The notes beneath the pieces were generated by a model. That model made no database searches and was not told where the DNA came from. It worked only from the letters and a program-made list of their open reading frames with translations. Below, piece after piece: positions 45,162 through 54,770 of a DNA stretch of 64,000 nt. The translations under genes and the position numbers were made by a program. Within the stretch, counting starts at the first letter, position 1; each line of letters begins with the position of its first letter. The stretch is from contig NZ_HG726019.1 of the NCBI RefSeq assembly GCF_000499785.1, positions 62,001-126,000 of the forward strand, in the 5' to 3' direction. The stretch comes from Bacteroides neonati (GTDB taxonomy: Bacteria > Bacteroidota > Bacteroidia > Bacteroidales > Bacteroidaceae).

Positions 45162-45518
45162 ATGGAAGATATTATGCAGTTTCTAGTGATAGCGGGCATT
45201 ATTGCTTTCGGGATTTACAGACAATTCAGCAAAGAAAAGAAAAAAAATGCTGAAAACGATATTCCTATGCCCATTCCTCCCCATACTACGGAACCACCTA
45301 GCCCATTGGATGTTGTGATAAAGCCATCAAGAAAACAATCTAGCAAACCTCTTCCAGTTGAGGGGGCACGCACTACAAATACTCAATCGTATTCTACTCC
45401 ACTACCTTCCGAAGAGAAAAAAGAATCCGATATGAAAGATTGCGAATTTACCATTCACTCGGCAGAAGAGGCAAGGCGCGCCATTATCTGGTCTGAGATT
45501 CTTCAACGAAAATATTAA
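45162..45518 (+). CDS. Small single-pass membrane protein of unknown function
   Basis: 118 residues. One N-terminal transmembrane helix (MQFLVIAGIIAFGIY), then a Lys-rich stretch and a Pro/Ser-rich linker (about residues 35-85) and a short C-terminal segment (FTIHSAEEARRAIIWSEILQRKY) that ends with two helices' worth of conserved-looking residues. No domain recognised. It has its own promoter and is followed after 32 bases by the CoA-transferase gene, so the two may be cotranscribed. Confidence 0.75.
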   Translation: MEDIMQFLVIAGIIAFGIYRQFSKEKKKNAENDIPMPIPPHTTEPPSPLDVVIKPSRKQSSKPLPVEGARTTNTQSYSTPLPSEEKKESDMKDCEFTIHSAEEARRAIIWSEILQRKY

Positions 45519-45541
45519 TGTAAATTCTTCAACGAAAATAT
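45498..45541 (+). repeat. 26-base tandem duplication
   Basis: ATTCTTCAACGAAAATAT occurs at 45498-45515 (inside the end of the small membrane protein gene) and again at 45524-45541 (in the leader of the CoA-transferase gene). Confidence 0.9.
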
Positions 45542-45550
45542 ACTATATTT

Positions 45551-47050
45551 ATGTCACTTCATTTTATTTCAGCAGCGGAAGCTGCAAGCCATATTAAGAA
45601 TGGCTACAACATCGGTTTAAGCGGATTTACACCTGCCGGAACAGCCAAAGCAGTTACTGCAGAACTCGCCAAAATAGCCGAAGCAGAACATGCTTTAGGA
45701 AATCCATTTAAAGTAGGAATTTTTACAGGAGCTTCGACAGGAGACTCATGCGACGGTGTACTCTCTCGCGCTAAAGCCATCCGTTACCGTGCCCCTTATA
45801 CTACCAATTCTGATTTCCGCAAGGCAGTAAACAATGGCGAAATTGCTTACAACGATATCCACTTGTCACAAATGGCACAAGAGGTACGTTACGGATTTAT
45901 GGGAAAAGTAAACGTAGCAGTCATCGAAGCCTGTGAAGTAACTGCCGATGGTAAAATCTACCTGACAGCTGCCGGAGGTATTGCACCTACTGTTTGTCGT
46001 CTGGCAGATAAAATTATTGTCGAGCTAAACAGCGCTCACAGCAAACGCATGATGGGTATGCACGATGTATACGAACCGTTGGACCCTCCTTACCGTCGTG
46101 AAATCCCTATTTACAAACCCAGCGATCGCGCCGGATTGCCTTATATTCAGGTAGACCCTAAGAAGATCATTGGCGTGGTAGAAACAAACTGGCCGGACGA
46201 AGCTCGTGGTTTTGCCGACTCAGATCCTATTACAGATAAGATTGGAGAAAATGTAGCCGACTTCCTCGCAGCCGATATGCGTCGTGGCATCATTCCTTCT
46301 ACTTTCTTGCCTCTGCAATCGGGTGTTGGTAATATTGCCAATGCAGTGTTGGGTGCACTGGGACGTGATACAACGATCCCCGCCTTCGAAATGTATACCG
46401 AAGTTATCCAGAATTCGGTTATCGACCTGATTCGTGCCGGACGTGTTAAGTTTGGTAGCGCTTGTTCGCTGACTGTAACCAACGACTGTTTGGATAGCAT
46501 CTATGAAGATATGGACTTCTTCCGTGATAAACTGATTTTGCGTCCATCGGAAATTTCGAATAGCCCCGAAATCGTTCGCCGCTTAGGTATTATCTCTATC
46601 AATACAGCTATCGAAACCGACCTTTATGGTAACGTAAACTCTACACACATCGGTGGAAGCCGAATGATGAACGGTATTGGCGGATCGGGAGACTTTACAC
46701 GCAACGCTTACATCTCAATCTTTACCTGCCCATCGGTAGCTAAGGATGGCAAGATTAGCTCGATCGTACCGATGGTATCTCACGAAGACCATAGCGAACA
46801 CTCGGTGAATATCGTTATTACCGAACAAGGAGTAGCCGATCTTCGTGGCAAAAGCCCCAAAGAGAGAGCACAAGCCATTATTGAAAATTGTGCCCACCCC
46901 GATTACAAAGAAATGTTATGGGATTATCTCAAACTATCGGGCAATAAAACGCAGACACCTCATTGCATCCGTGCAGCTTTGGGTATGCATGCCGAGTTGG
47001 AGAAGAGTGGCGATATGAGAAATACAAACTGGGCAGATTACGCATTGTAA
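45551..47050 (+). CDS. Acetyl-CoA hydrolase/CoA-transferase family protein
   Basis: 499 residues. Belongs to the Ach1/Cat1 family: GLSGFTPAGTAKAVTAELA near the start, YVQVDPKKIIGVV-like YIQVDPKKIIGVVETN, GIIPSTFLPLQSGVGNIANAVL, and the C-terminal GGSGDFTRNAYISIF and ITEQGVADLRGKSP. In Bacteroides the likely reaction is succinyl-CoA:acetate (or propionate) CoA transfer in mixed-acid fermentation. The 499-residue length fits succinate/acetate CoA-transferases. It ends at a bidirectional terminator. Confidence 0.88.
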   Translation: MSLHFISAAEAASHIKNGYNIGLSGFTPAGTAKAVTAELAKIAEAEHALGNPFKVGIFTGASTGDSCDGVLSRAKAIRYRAPYTTNSDFRKAVNNGEIAYNDIHLSQMAQEVRYGFMGKVNVAVIEACEVTADGKIYLTAAGGIAPTVCRLADKIIVELNSAHSKRMMGMHDVYEPLDPPYRREIPIYKPSDRAGLPYIQVDPKKIIGVVETNWPDEARGFADSDPITDKIGENVADFLAADMRRGIIPSTFLPLQSGVGNIANAVLGALGRDTTIPAFEMYTEVIQNSVIDLIRAGRVKFGSACSLTVTNDCLDSIYEDMDFFRDKLILRPSEISNSPEIVRRLGIISINTAIETDLYGNVNSTHIGGSRMMNGIGGSGDFTRNAYISIFTCPSVAKDGKISSIVPMVSHEDHSEHSVNIVITEQGVADLRGKSPKERAQAIIENCAHPDYKEMLWDYLKLSGNKTQTPHCIRAALGMHAELEKSGDMRNTNWADYAL

Positions 47051-47079
47051 GACAACCGGTTTACCACATTATATATAAA

Positions 47080-47117
47080 GGGCACAGAGATTTCGTATTC
47101 ATACAATCTCTGTGCCC
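47080..47117. terminator. Bidirectional terminator, CoA-transferase / dacB
   Basis: A 13-base perfect stem GGGCACAGAGATT/AATCTCTGTGCCC with a 12-base loop between convergent genes. The T-run is weak on both sides. Confidence 0.7.
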
Positions 47118-47133
47118 TCTGTGTATTCGGCAA

Positions 47134-48540
47134 TCAATCGACCAGCAATTCACACACTGCATCCTGAAAGGCACGTGCCTTTGCCGGCGAAAGTACATTC
47201 TGATTCATGATAACAAACGCTATATCATGTCCGTTGGAGGCTTTCAAATAACCCGCCAAAGCATTGATGCCGGTATAAGAGCCCGTCTTGGCATGCACTC
47301 TTTTATAAGCCTTACCTGCTTTCATCCGATGTTTTAGTGTGCCATCAATACCTGCTATAGGAAGAGCTTTATAGAGTTTCTGGAATAGCTCCGTTTGCGA
47401 ATAAGCATAGACCAGAAAGTCAAGAAGAAGAGCCGGAGAAAGATAATCATAGCGCGATAAACCGGAACCATCGGCTATCTTATACGTATCGGGGGCATAG
47501 CCCAATTGAGTAGCCAATTTTGTTATTTCTGCAATACCGTCAGTTACTGATACGTATTTACGACCGGTAGCCTGTGCCCCCATCCTGTATAGCATGGCTT
47601 CGGCATTGAGATTGTCGCTCTCTTTCATAATCTTCTCAACGACCTCTTCTACAGGGGTTTCCCAAGAAGATACTTGTACAGAAGCACTATCTTTCCGAAA
47701 CTCAGTATAGGCATAACCCTCTGTTACCGCTATTCCTTTGGATCGTAACCGATCAAGGAGCGTATGCATAAAGAAGTCTTGCGAGGAACGCACATTCACG
47801 GCATCTATTTGTGTATGTTGCACATTTCCGGCAACAGTTATGTGGTTTCCGTCCGACAGCCAGTTACGTGTAACTACAAATTTCCCCGCACCGGATGTCC
47901 GGCTTTGCGTTTGATTCGATAAGGTATAATAGGTAGATGCAGGCTTGACCGTCAAACGAGCCTTCGCACCTTGCTGTGTACTTGGAGTGGCAGTCACCGT
48001 CACAACACCTTTCTCATACATCAACGGAGATAAATAGGGCTGATAGGCAAACGGTGTATCGTCCCACAACCAACCATTACCAAAATAGAGCGAATCTTTC
48101 ATGGAAACATCACCATACACCCGACCGTTAATCACCGAACAGGGCAGCGTAGCAATATCATCAACCAAAGCCATCATTCCTTTCTCACCAAACTCAGGAT
48201 CAAAACCTCCCACCACATACAGATCGCCCTGTAGGGTATCGTGCTCAATCACACCTTGGTACCACAATTCCGTACGGAAAGGTTTATCCGAATCAGGCTG
48301 CGAAAGTGCTGTGATAGTAGTGAGTAGTTTCATTGTCGAAGCCGGATGAGCAAGATGCTTATCACGATACGTATAGAGTGGTTTCCGCTCCGTCAGGTCA
48401 TACACCGCAATGCCTGCTTCCGATCCGGAAGGCAATAATCGGGCAATCAACGAATCAAATTTCGATGCAAGAGCTGTCTGCCCCCATACAACGGTAGAGA
48501 AGCAGACAGTTAGAAGCAGCAAACAACTCAGTTTCTTCAT
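47134..48540 (-). CDS. dacB: D-alanyl-D-alanine carboxypeptidase/endopeptidase (PBP4 type)
   Basis: 468 residues with a signal peptide (LSCLLLLTVCFSTVVWG). Class C penicillin-binding motifs: SxxK in HPASTMKLLT, SxN in ESDNLNAEAM, and KTG in HAKTGSYTGIN, with the large insert between the first two typical of the S13 family. It trims or opens peptidoglycan cross-links in the periplasm. Its ATG overlaps the lpdA stop by four bases. Confidence 0.92.
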   Translation of the reverse strand: MKKLSCLLLLTVCFSTVVWGQTALASKFDSLIARLLPSGSEAGIAVYDLTERKPLYTYRDKHLAHPASTMKLLTTITALSQPDSDKPFRTELWYQGVIEHDTLQGDLYVVGGFDPEFGEKGMMALVDDIATLPCSVINGRVYGDVSMKDSLYFGNGWLWDDTPFAYQPYLSPLMYEKGVVTVTATPSTQQGAKARLTVKPASTYYTLSNQTQSRTSGAGKFVVTRNWLSDGNHITVAGNVQHTQIDAVNVRSSQDFFMHTLLDRLRSKGIAVTEGYAYTEFRKDSASVQVSSWETPVEEVVEKIMKESDNLNAEAMLYRMGAQATGRKYVSVTDGIAEITKLATQLGYAPDTYKIADGSGLSRYDYLSPALLLDFLVYAYSQTELFQKLYKALPIAGIDGTLKHRMKAGKAYKRVHAKTGSYTGINALAGYLKASNGHDIAFVIMNQNVLSPAKARAFQDAVCELLVD

Positions 48541-49895
48541 AAAGCCTCCCGGAAAATCTCGCTAACAGTAGGGTGGGGGAATACGATCTTTTTCCATGCA
48601 GCAGCCGTTAGCTCTAAGTCAATAGCCATAGCAGCCAACGTAATAATCTCCGATGCAGGATTGCCCAATACATGAACACCGAGCACCCGGTCATCGGCTT
48701 CGGAAAGCAATACCTTGCATACTCCGTTTACTCCTTCATTCTCAGCAACGAAACGTCCCGAGTAAGCCATCGGAAGCTTCACTACACGGTAAGCAATACC
48801 TTTGGCTTGTAAGGACTCTTCCGTTTGCCCCACACCTGCTATCTCAGGATTGGTGTATACAACACCCGGAATGGCCCGATAGCTCATGGCGTCTTCTTTA
48901 CCTATTATGGTATGTACAGCCACTTCGGCCTCTCGAACGGCTGTATGAGCCAATAGGGAAAAGCCTGTTAAATCGCCACATACATACACGCCGGAAACCG
49001 AGCTTTGCATCTGCTCATCGACACGAATGGTACCTCGCTCTGTAAGTTCCAAATTCAGATTCTCAAGCCCGAAGCCTTTGGTTACCGGTCTGCGCCCAAC
49101 ACTCATCAATAGTCTCTGTGCAGCCACACTACCTACACCATCGGTATTTTCATAATGTACTACTACTCCTTGTACCGATTCATCGGTTGTCTGTGCAATA
49201 CTTATTACTTTGGTACTTAGCAGGAACTTTATTCCTCGTTTTGCATAATCGGCACGAAGCAAAGCAGAAAGCTCTTTATCCATTCCGCCAAGTATCTCGT
49301 CCATCATTTCAACAACCGTTACATCTACGCCCAGACTATTGAAGAAAGAGGCAAACTCCATACCGATCACACCTCCTCCGACTACTACCAGTGATTCGGG
49401 TAGCTCTTTGCTGTCAAGTGCTTCGCGATGTGTCCAATAGTCAACCGTCTGAACCCCGGAAATAGGTGGAACAAATGTTTCGGAACCGGTACAAAGCAGT
49501 AGGTTTTCGCATTCATATACCTCTCCGGCACAAGTTACGTGATTCTTATCAACGATCTGTGCTTCGCCTGCCAAGATAGTTACGTTATGGGCAGTCAATT
49601 TGGCTTTCACTCCCAATACAAGTTTACGTACCACCTTTGCTTTGCGGGCAATGATTTTAGGTAGATCAAAAGAGACCTCGGGTACAATCACTGCATACTT
49701 GGAGGCATGCCTTGCTCCGTCGTAGGTTTTTGCCGAATAAAGCAGTGTTTTCGTAGGAATACATCCTTCGTTTAAGCAAACACCACCCAGGTTTTGTTTT
49801 TCAATAAGCAACACACTCAATCCGGCTTTGCCGGCAGCTTCGGCGGCTGTATAACCCGCAGGGCCACCACCAATGATAATTAGTTGATACTTCAT
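48537..49895 (-). CDS. lpdA: Dihydrolipoyl dehydrogenase
   Basis: 452 residues. FAD-binding IIGGGPAGYTAAEAAG, redox disulfide Cys40/Cys45 in GGVCLNEGCIPTK, NAD-binding VVGGGVIGMEFASFF, and C-terminal HPTVSEIF with the His-Glu pair. E3 subunit of 2-oxoacid dehydrogenase or glycine cleavage complexes. No E1/E2 or gcv gene is nearby, so its complex partner is encoded elsewhere. Coupled to both neighbours by four-base overlaps. Confidence 0.92.
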   Translation of the reverse strand: MKYQLIIIGGGPAGYTAAEAAGKAGLSVLLIEKQNLGGVCLNEGCIPTKTLLYSAKTYDGARHASKYAVIVPEVSFDLPKIIARKAKVVRKLVLGVKAKLTAHNVTILAGEAQIVDKNHVTCAGEVYECENLLLCTGSETFVPPISGVQTVDYWTHREALDSKELPESLVVVGGGVIGMEFASFFNSLGVDVTVVEMMDEILGGMDKELSALLRADYAKRGIKFLLSTKVISIAQTTDESVQGVVVHYENTDGVGSVAAQRLLMSVGRRPVTKGFGLENLNLELTERGTIRVDEQMQSSVSGVYVCGDLTGFSLLAHTAVREAEVAVHTIIGKEDAMSYRAIPGVVYTNPEIAGVGQTEESLQAKGIAYRVVKLPMAYSGRFVAENEGVNGVCKVLLSEADDRVLGVHVLGNPASEIITLAAMAIDLELTAAAWKKIVFPHPTVSEIFREAL

Positions 49896-50296
49896 ATTCT
49901 ATTTTTGGTTAATCGTTGTTCTATCAAGGCAATAAACTCCTTTTCTTTCACAGGAAGTGCGGTGGCATATTTTCCATGACCGTATTCGATCAATACATAG
50001 CGCAATATGGAGAACCGGCCAAACTTCATGGAGTGGTGAAGTGCTACCGACGTAATATCTTTCAGCGGAATGGTTCGTTTACGAATGAATCGCCCCGAGA
50101 AAAGAATTAACTGATCGTCGGTCGTAATTGTATAAGAGGTATGAATGATTCGCTCAATGACTACCACCAATAGCAACATCCATACAATAGCCAGTATAGC
50201 ATGTTTACCCCAGAGAGCCATCACGGCATTGGCTCCTAAGACTAAGATCAGGAAATACTGATAGCCGGCAATGCGAGCATGGAATATTCGATTCAT
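49892..50296 (-). CDS. PH-domain (DUF304-like) membrane protein
   Basis: 134 residues. Two N-terminal transmembrane helices (YQYFLILVLGANAVMALW, AILAIVWMLLLVVVIERI) and a small beta-rich domain (YTITTDDQLILFSGRFIRKRTIPLKDITSVALHHS) like bacterial PH domains of the YdbT/DUF304 type. Function unknown. First gene of the PH-lpdA-dacB operon; divergent from nadB with 100 bases between. Confidence 0.78.
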   Translation of the reverse strand: MNRIFHARIAGYQYFLILVLGANAVMALWGKHAILAIVWMLLLVVVIERIIHTSYTITTDDQLILFSGRFIRKRTIPLKDITSVALHHSMKFGRFSILRYVLIEYGHGKYATALPVKEKEFIALIEQRLTKNRI

Positions 50297-50374
50297 TTTG
50301 TCAGATTTTTGCCTGCAAGGTAGTAATTTTATGAATTAGTGACAACGAAAAGCACAATGAAAAAAGTATTTTCG

Positions 50375-50382
50375 TAGCTTTG
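50375..50382 (+). promoter_or_regulatory. -7 box for nadB
   Basis: TAGCTTTG, 20 bases before the chosen ATG at 50403; the leader would be very short. No clear TTG upstream. Confidence 0.4.
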
Positions 50383-50402
50383 CGGTAAGAAACAACATGA
50401 TT

Positions 50403-51974
50403 ATGGTTAAAAAGTTCGATTTCCTCGTTATCGGTTCCGGAATTGCAGGAATGAGTTTTGCCCTTAAAGTGGCACACAAAGGAAAAGTAGCCCTTATCTG
50501 TAAGAGCGAGTTGGAAGAGGCCAACACCTACTTTGCACAAGGAGGGGTTGCCTCTGTCACGAATCTGATGGTCGATAATTTCGACAAGCACATCGAAGAC
50601 ACAATGATTGCCGGCGACTGGATAAGCGATCGTGAAGCAGTAGAAAAGGTGGTACGCGAAGCACCTGCTCAAATCGAAGCACTCATCAACTGGGGAGTCG
50701 ACTTTGATAAGAATGAACAAGGAGAGTTCGATTTGCATCGCGAAGGAGGCCACTCCGAGTTCCGTATCCTTCATCATAAGGATAATACCGGTGCCGAAAT
50801 TCAAGACAGCCTCATCAAGGCAGTGAAGCAACACCCTAACATCACAGTGATTGAGAATCAGTTCGCTATCGAAATACTCACCCAACACCACCTCGGATTT
50901 ACCGTTACCCGCCAAACTCCCGATACGGAATGTTATGGTGCATACGTACTCGATCCCTCTACAGGTAAGGTAGATACATACCTCTCAAAAGTAACGCTGA
51001 TGGCAACCGGTGGTGTGGGAGCTGTTTATCAAACAACCACCAATCCGTTGGTAGCTACCGGAGATGGAATTGCAATGGTGTATCGTGCCAAAGGAACGGT
51101 GAAGGATATGGAGTTCGTACAATTTCATCCTACCGCACTGTATCATCCGGGCGATCGGCCTTCGTTCCTCATCACCGAAGCGATGCGCGGATACGGAGGA
51201 GTATTGCGTACCATGGATGGCAATGAGTTTATGCAGAAATACGATGCACGCCTTTCATTGGCACCACGCGATATAGTGGCCCGTGCCATAGATAATGAAA
51301 TGAAAAATCGTGGCGACGATCATGTATACCTCGACGTAACACACAAAGACCCCGAACTAACCAAAAAGCATTTTCCCAATATCTACGAAAAGTGTCTTAG
51401 CCTGGGTATCGACATTACCAAAGACTATATTCCTGTGGCACCCTCTGCCCATTATCTATGCGGAGGTATCAAGGTTGATCTCGATGCACAGTCGTCAATC
51501 AAGCGTCTTTATGCTGCCGGCGAATGCTCTTGTACCGGACTGCATGGAGGAAATCGCCTGGCATCCAACTCGCTGATCGAAGCAGCAGTCTATGCCGATG
51601 CTGCTGCCAAACATTGTTTGGCGTTAATCGACAACTATGCATATAACGAGAATATTCCCGACTGGAATGACGAAGGTACCAGCTCGCCCGAAGAGATGGT
51701 ATTGATTACACAAAGCATGAAAGAGGTAAACCAGATCATGAGCACTTATGTAGGTATCGTACGTAGCGACCTTCGCCTCAAACGGGCATGGGATCGTTTG
51801 GATATCTTATACGAGGAAACTGAGAGCCTCTTTAAACGCAGTGTAGCAACCAAAGAGATTTGTGAGCTTCGCAACATGATCAATGTAGGCTATCTCATCA
51901 TGCGACAAGCCATGGAACGAAAAGAGAGTCGTGGGCTACATTATACCATCGATTATCCGCATATTTCTAAATAA
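50403..51974 (+). CDS. nadB: L-aspartate oxidase
   Basis: 523 residues. FAD-binding LVIGSGIAGMSFALKVA, then the fumarate-reductase-type motifs TYFAQGGVA, HREGGHSEFRILH, TGGVGAVYQTTTNP, FVQFHPTALYHPG and GECSCTGLHGGNRLASNSLIEA. It oxidises aspartate to iminoaspartate, which NadA joins with dihydroxyacetone phosphate to make quinolinate for NAD. nadA starts 11 kb away. Both ATG 50397 and ATG 50403 are possible; the latter gives the usual MVKKFDF start. Confidence 0.93.
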   Translation: MVKKFDFLVIGSGIAGMSFALKVAHKGKVALICKSELEEANTYFAQGGVASVTNLMVDNFDKHIEDTMIAGDWISDREAVEKVVREAPAQIEALINWGVDFDKNEQGEFDLHREGGHSEFRILHHKDNTGAEIQDSLIKAVKQHPNITVIENQFAIEILTQHHLGFTVTRQTPDTECYGAYVLDPSTGKVDTYLSKVTLMATGGVGAVYQTTTNPLVATGDGIAMVYRAKGTVKDMEFVQFHPTALYHPGDRPSFLITEAMRGYGGVLRTMDGNEFMQKYDARLSLAPRDIVARAIDNEMKNRGDDHVYLDVTHKDPELTKKHFPNIYEKCLSLGIDITKDYIPVAPSAHYLCGGIKVDLDAQSSIKRLYAAGECSCTGLHGGNRLASNSLIEAAVYADAAAKHCLALIDNYAYNENIPDWNDEGTSSPEEMVLITQSMKEVNQIMSTYVGIVRSDLRLKRAWDRLDILYEETESLFKRSVATKEICELRNMINVGYLIMRQAMERKESRGLHYTIDYPHISK

Positions 51975-51997
51975 AAACCTCTTTGAGGTACAATAAC

Positions 51998-52048
51998 ATA
52001 AGAGAAGGCTCCGACAAAATGTTCATTTTTATCGGAGCCTTCTCTTAT
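51998..52048. terminator. Bidirectional terminator, nadB / rubrerythrin
   Basis: A 16-base perfect stem ATAAGAGAAGGCTCCG/CGGAGCCTTCTCTTAT between convergent genes. Confidence 0.8.
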
Positions 52049-52113
52049 ATCTAACCCGATTCTATGATGCTGTTATTAATGATGCATACTTATGAACCGG
52101 TTACAATCAACGA

Positions 52114-52692
52114 TTAGTAATTCTCTTTCTTTACCTCAAAGTAAGCTTGAGGATGCAAGCAAGCCGGACATACTTCGGGAGCCTCTTTACCTACCTGAAT
52201 ATAACCACAATTACGGCACTGCCATACTACTTCGCCTTCTTTAGCAAAAACCTGAGCTGTTTCAATGTTCTTGATGAACGCGCGGTATCTCTCTTCGTGT
52301 CCTTTTTCGGCCACACTGATATTACGATACATAGCAGCAATCATTGGGAAACCCTCTTCTTCGGCCACATCGGCAAAGTGAGGATAATCATGCGACCACT
52401 CTTCGTACTCGCCCGAAGCAGCTTCTTGTAAGTTTTGCAAAGTAGTTCCAATAACACCTGCCGGATAGCTGGCTGTAATTTCGACCATGCCACCTTCTAA
52501 AAACTTAAACATACGCTCTGCATGTTCTTTTTCCTGATCGGCTGTTTCGCTAAAAATAGCCGAAATTTGTTCGTAACCTTCTTTTTTAGCTTTGCTTGCG
52601 AAATAAGTATAACGCATTCTGGCTTGTGACTCTCCTGCAAATGAAGTCAACAAATTCTTCTCGGTTCTAGTTCCTTTAACACTTTTACTCAT
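52114..52692 (-). CDS. rbr: Rubrerythrin
   Basis: 192 residues. N-terminal ferritin-like diiron domain (FAGESQARMRY, ETADQEKEHAERMF, EWSHDYPHFADVAEEEGF, EKGHEERY) and C-terminal rubredoxin-like iron site (CRNCGY and CPACLHP). It reduces hydrogen peroxide in anaerobes. Single gene with a -7 box upstream. Presence fits an obligate anaerobe that meets oxygen. Confidence 0.95.
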   Translation of the reverse strand: MSKSVKGTRTEKNLLTSFAGESQARMRYTYFASKAKKEGYEQISAIFSETADQEKEHAERMFKFLEGGMVEITASYPAGVIGTTLQNLQEAASGEYEEWSHDYPHFADVAEEEGFPMIAAMYRNISVAEKGHEERYRAFIKNIETAQVFAKEGEVVWQCRNCGYIQVGKEAPEVCPACLHPQAYFEVKKENY

Positions 52693-52755
52693 AATACAAT
52701 ATATTTAAATAAGGGGTTAATATGTCTGTCGTTATCTATGTTTTGTTTTACAACA

Positions 52756-52763
52756 CAAATATA
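52756..52763 (-). promoter_or_regulatory. -7 box for the rubrerythrin gene
   Basis: Minus strand TATATTTG, 63 bases before the ATG. No consensus TTG upstream, so an activator may be needed. Confidence 0.4.
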
Positions 52764-52880
52764 GAGAATTAGTTCGTAATAAGCTTTGCTTTCTTAATTA
52801 ATAAAATCTATCACATCATTTATAAAACGTATTAAAAACAAATAAAAAACCAAATGAGACCCCCTTACGATTATTTTATG

Positions 52881-52888
52881 TAATTTTG
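52881..52888 (+). promoter_or_regulatory. -7 box for the SulP transporter gene
   Basis: TAATTTTG, 55 bases before the ATG at 52944; upstream box not clear. Confidence 0.35.
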
Positions 52889-52943
52889 CACTTTCTTTTT
52901 CAATAAGTAACCATTTAGCGAAATACATCTAATTTTAAAAAGA

Positions 52944-54638
52944 ATGAAAGTGTTCGAATTCAGACCAAAGCTCTTCTCAGCTTTAAAAAATTACTCTAAA
53001 GAAACATTTACGGCCGATTTAATGGCCGGTATTATTGTAGGTATCGTTGCCCTCCCATTGGCCATAGCGTTTGGTATTGCATCGGGGGTATCGCCCGAGA
53101 AGGGAATCATCACGGCCATTATTGCCGGTTTTATTGTATCAATGCTCGGCGGTAGCAAAGTGCAGATTGGCGGACCTACGGGGGCATTTATCGTTATTAT
53201 CTACGGCATTATTCAACAATATGGCGAAGCAGGTCTTATCGTAGCAACCCTTATGGCCGGTATTTTACTCATTCTACTGGGTGTTTTCAAGCTCGGAGCA
53301 GTAATCAAGTTTATTCCTTATCCTATTATAGTAGGGTTTACCAGCGGTATTGCGGTAACTATCTTTACAACACAGATTGCCGATGTATTCGGATTAACTT
53401 TTGGTGGCGAAAAGGTACCGGGAGATTTTGTAGGTAAATGGATGCTCTATTTTCAACACTTCGACACGATAAACTGGTGGAACACAATTATTAGTATTGT
53501 CAGTATTGCCATCATTGCGCTGACACCCCGTTTCTCAAAAAAGATACCGGGATCATTGATTGCTATTGTTGTCATTACCGGAGTGGTTTATCTCCTGAAG
53601 AGATACGGTGGTATTGATTGCATCGACACCATCGGCGATCGTTTTACAATTAAGTCCGAACTACCCGCTGCGGCAGTACCGGTATTAAACTGGGAAGCCA
53701 TTAAAAACCTCTTCCCGGTAGCTATTACCATTGCCGTACTGGGGGCTATCGAATCATTGCTTTCGGCCACCGTAGCCGATGGTGTAATGGGCGATAAGCA
53801 CGATTCAAACACAGAGCTGATTGCTCAGGGAGCTGCCAATCTCATCACTCCGCTATTTGGCGGTATTCCGGCTACAGGTGCCATTGCACGTACGATGACC
53901 AATATCAATAATGGGGGACGCACACCAGTAGCAGGTATTATTCATGCCATTGTGTTGTTGCTCATCCTTTTGTTCCTCATGCCACTGGCACAATATATTC
54001 CGATGGCTTGTTTGGCAGGTGTACTGGTTATTGTATCGTATAATATGAGCGAATGGCGCACATTTAAGGCGTTGCTGAAAAACCCTAAATCGGATGTTAC
54101 CGTACTGCTCATTACCTTCTTCCTGACCATTATCTTTGATTTGACCATTGCCATTGAAGTAGGTTTGGTCATCGCATGTGTGCTGTTTATGAAACGTGTC
54201 ATGGAAACTACTCAGATATCGGTCATCACCGATCAGATCGACCCGAATGCCGAACTGGATATTGCCGTGCACGAAGAGAGCCTGATTATTCCTAAGGATG
54301 TAGAGGTATACGAAATAGATGGTCCGTACTTCTTTGGTATCGCTACCAAATTTGAAGAAACCATGTCGCAGATAGGTGATCGACCCAAGGTACGTGTTAT
54401 TCGTATGCGTAAGGTGCCGTTTATTGACTCAACGGGCATTCATAACCTGACTACCCTGTGTCGTCTGTCGCAAAAAGAAAGAATAACAATTGTACTTTCG
54501 GGAGTCAATGACAAAGTGCACGGTGTATTGGAGAAGTCGGGTTTCTATGAATTGCTCGGACAAGATAACATCTGCCCTAACATCAATGTAGCCTTGGATA
54601 GAGCCAAAGAGATTATTCACCTGCACACAGCAAAGTAA
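52944..54638 (+). CDS. SulP family anion transporter with STAS domain
   Basis: 564 residues. SulP signatures: FTADLMAGIIVGIVALPLAIAFGIASGVSPEKG near the start, GGSKVQIGGPTGAFIVII, then about 12 membrane helices to residue 420. The C-terminal cytosolic STAS domain (about 455-560) has VIRMRKVPFIDSTGIHNL. Substrate may be sulfate, bicarbonate or another anion; the family does not tell. No carbonic anhydrase or sulfate gene lies beside it. Confidence 0.93.
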   Translation: MKVFEFRPKLFSALKNYSKETFTADLMAGIIVGIVALPLAIAFGIASGVSPEKGIITAIIAGFIVSMLGGSKVQIGGPTGAFIVIIYGIIQQYGEAGLIVATLMAGILLILLGVFKLGAVIKFIPYPIIVGFTSGIAVTIFTTQIADVFGLTFGGEKVPGDFVGKWMLYFQHFDTINWWNTIISIVSIAIIALTPRFSKKIPGSLIAIVVITGVVYLLKRYGGIDCIDTIGDRFTIKSELPAAAVPVLNWEAIKNLFPVAITIAVLGAIESLLSATVADGVMGDKHDSNTELIAQGAANLITPLFGGIPATGAIARTMTNINNGGRTPVAGIIHAIVLLLILLFLMPLAQYIPMACLAGVLVIVSYNMSEWRTFKALLKNPKSDVTVLLITFFLTIIFDLTIAIEVGLVIACVLFMKRVMETTQISVITDQIDPNAELDIAVHEESLIIPKDVEVYEIDGPYFFGIATKFEETMSQIGDRPKVRVIRMRKVPFIDSTGIHNLTTLCRLSQKERITIVLSGVNDKVHGVLEKSGFYELLGQDNICPNINVALDRAKEIIHLHTAK

Positions 54639-54698
54639 TGACTTAAACTGATTCGGTATATTCTCTTTGAGTGCCGAATATACTATTCTTTATACAAC

Positions 54699-54747
54699 AA
54701 CATCCCCATGTTCTACTATGAAACATGGGGATGTTTTATAGTAGAAC
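54699..54747. terminator. Two overlapping alternative hairpins, SulP / radical SAM
   Basis: Stem A: AACATCCCCATGTT (54699-54712) with AACATGGGGATGTT (54722-54735). Stem B: GTTCTACTAT (54710-54719) with ATAGTAGAAC (54738-54747). The two share bases and exclude each other in part. They lie between convergent genes. Confidence 0.75.
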
Positions 54748-54770
54748 ATCCGGGTGTTTTCTATCAAGCA

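Noticed and set aside
50301..50915. 204-codon minus-strand frame across the nadB start
   Set aside because: Antisense to the FAD-binding part of nadB and overlapping its promoter; no recognised domain.
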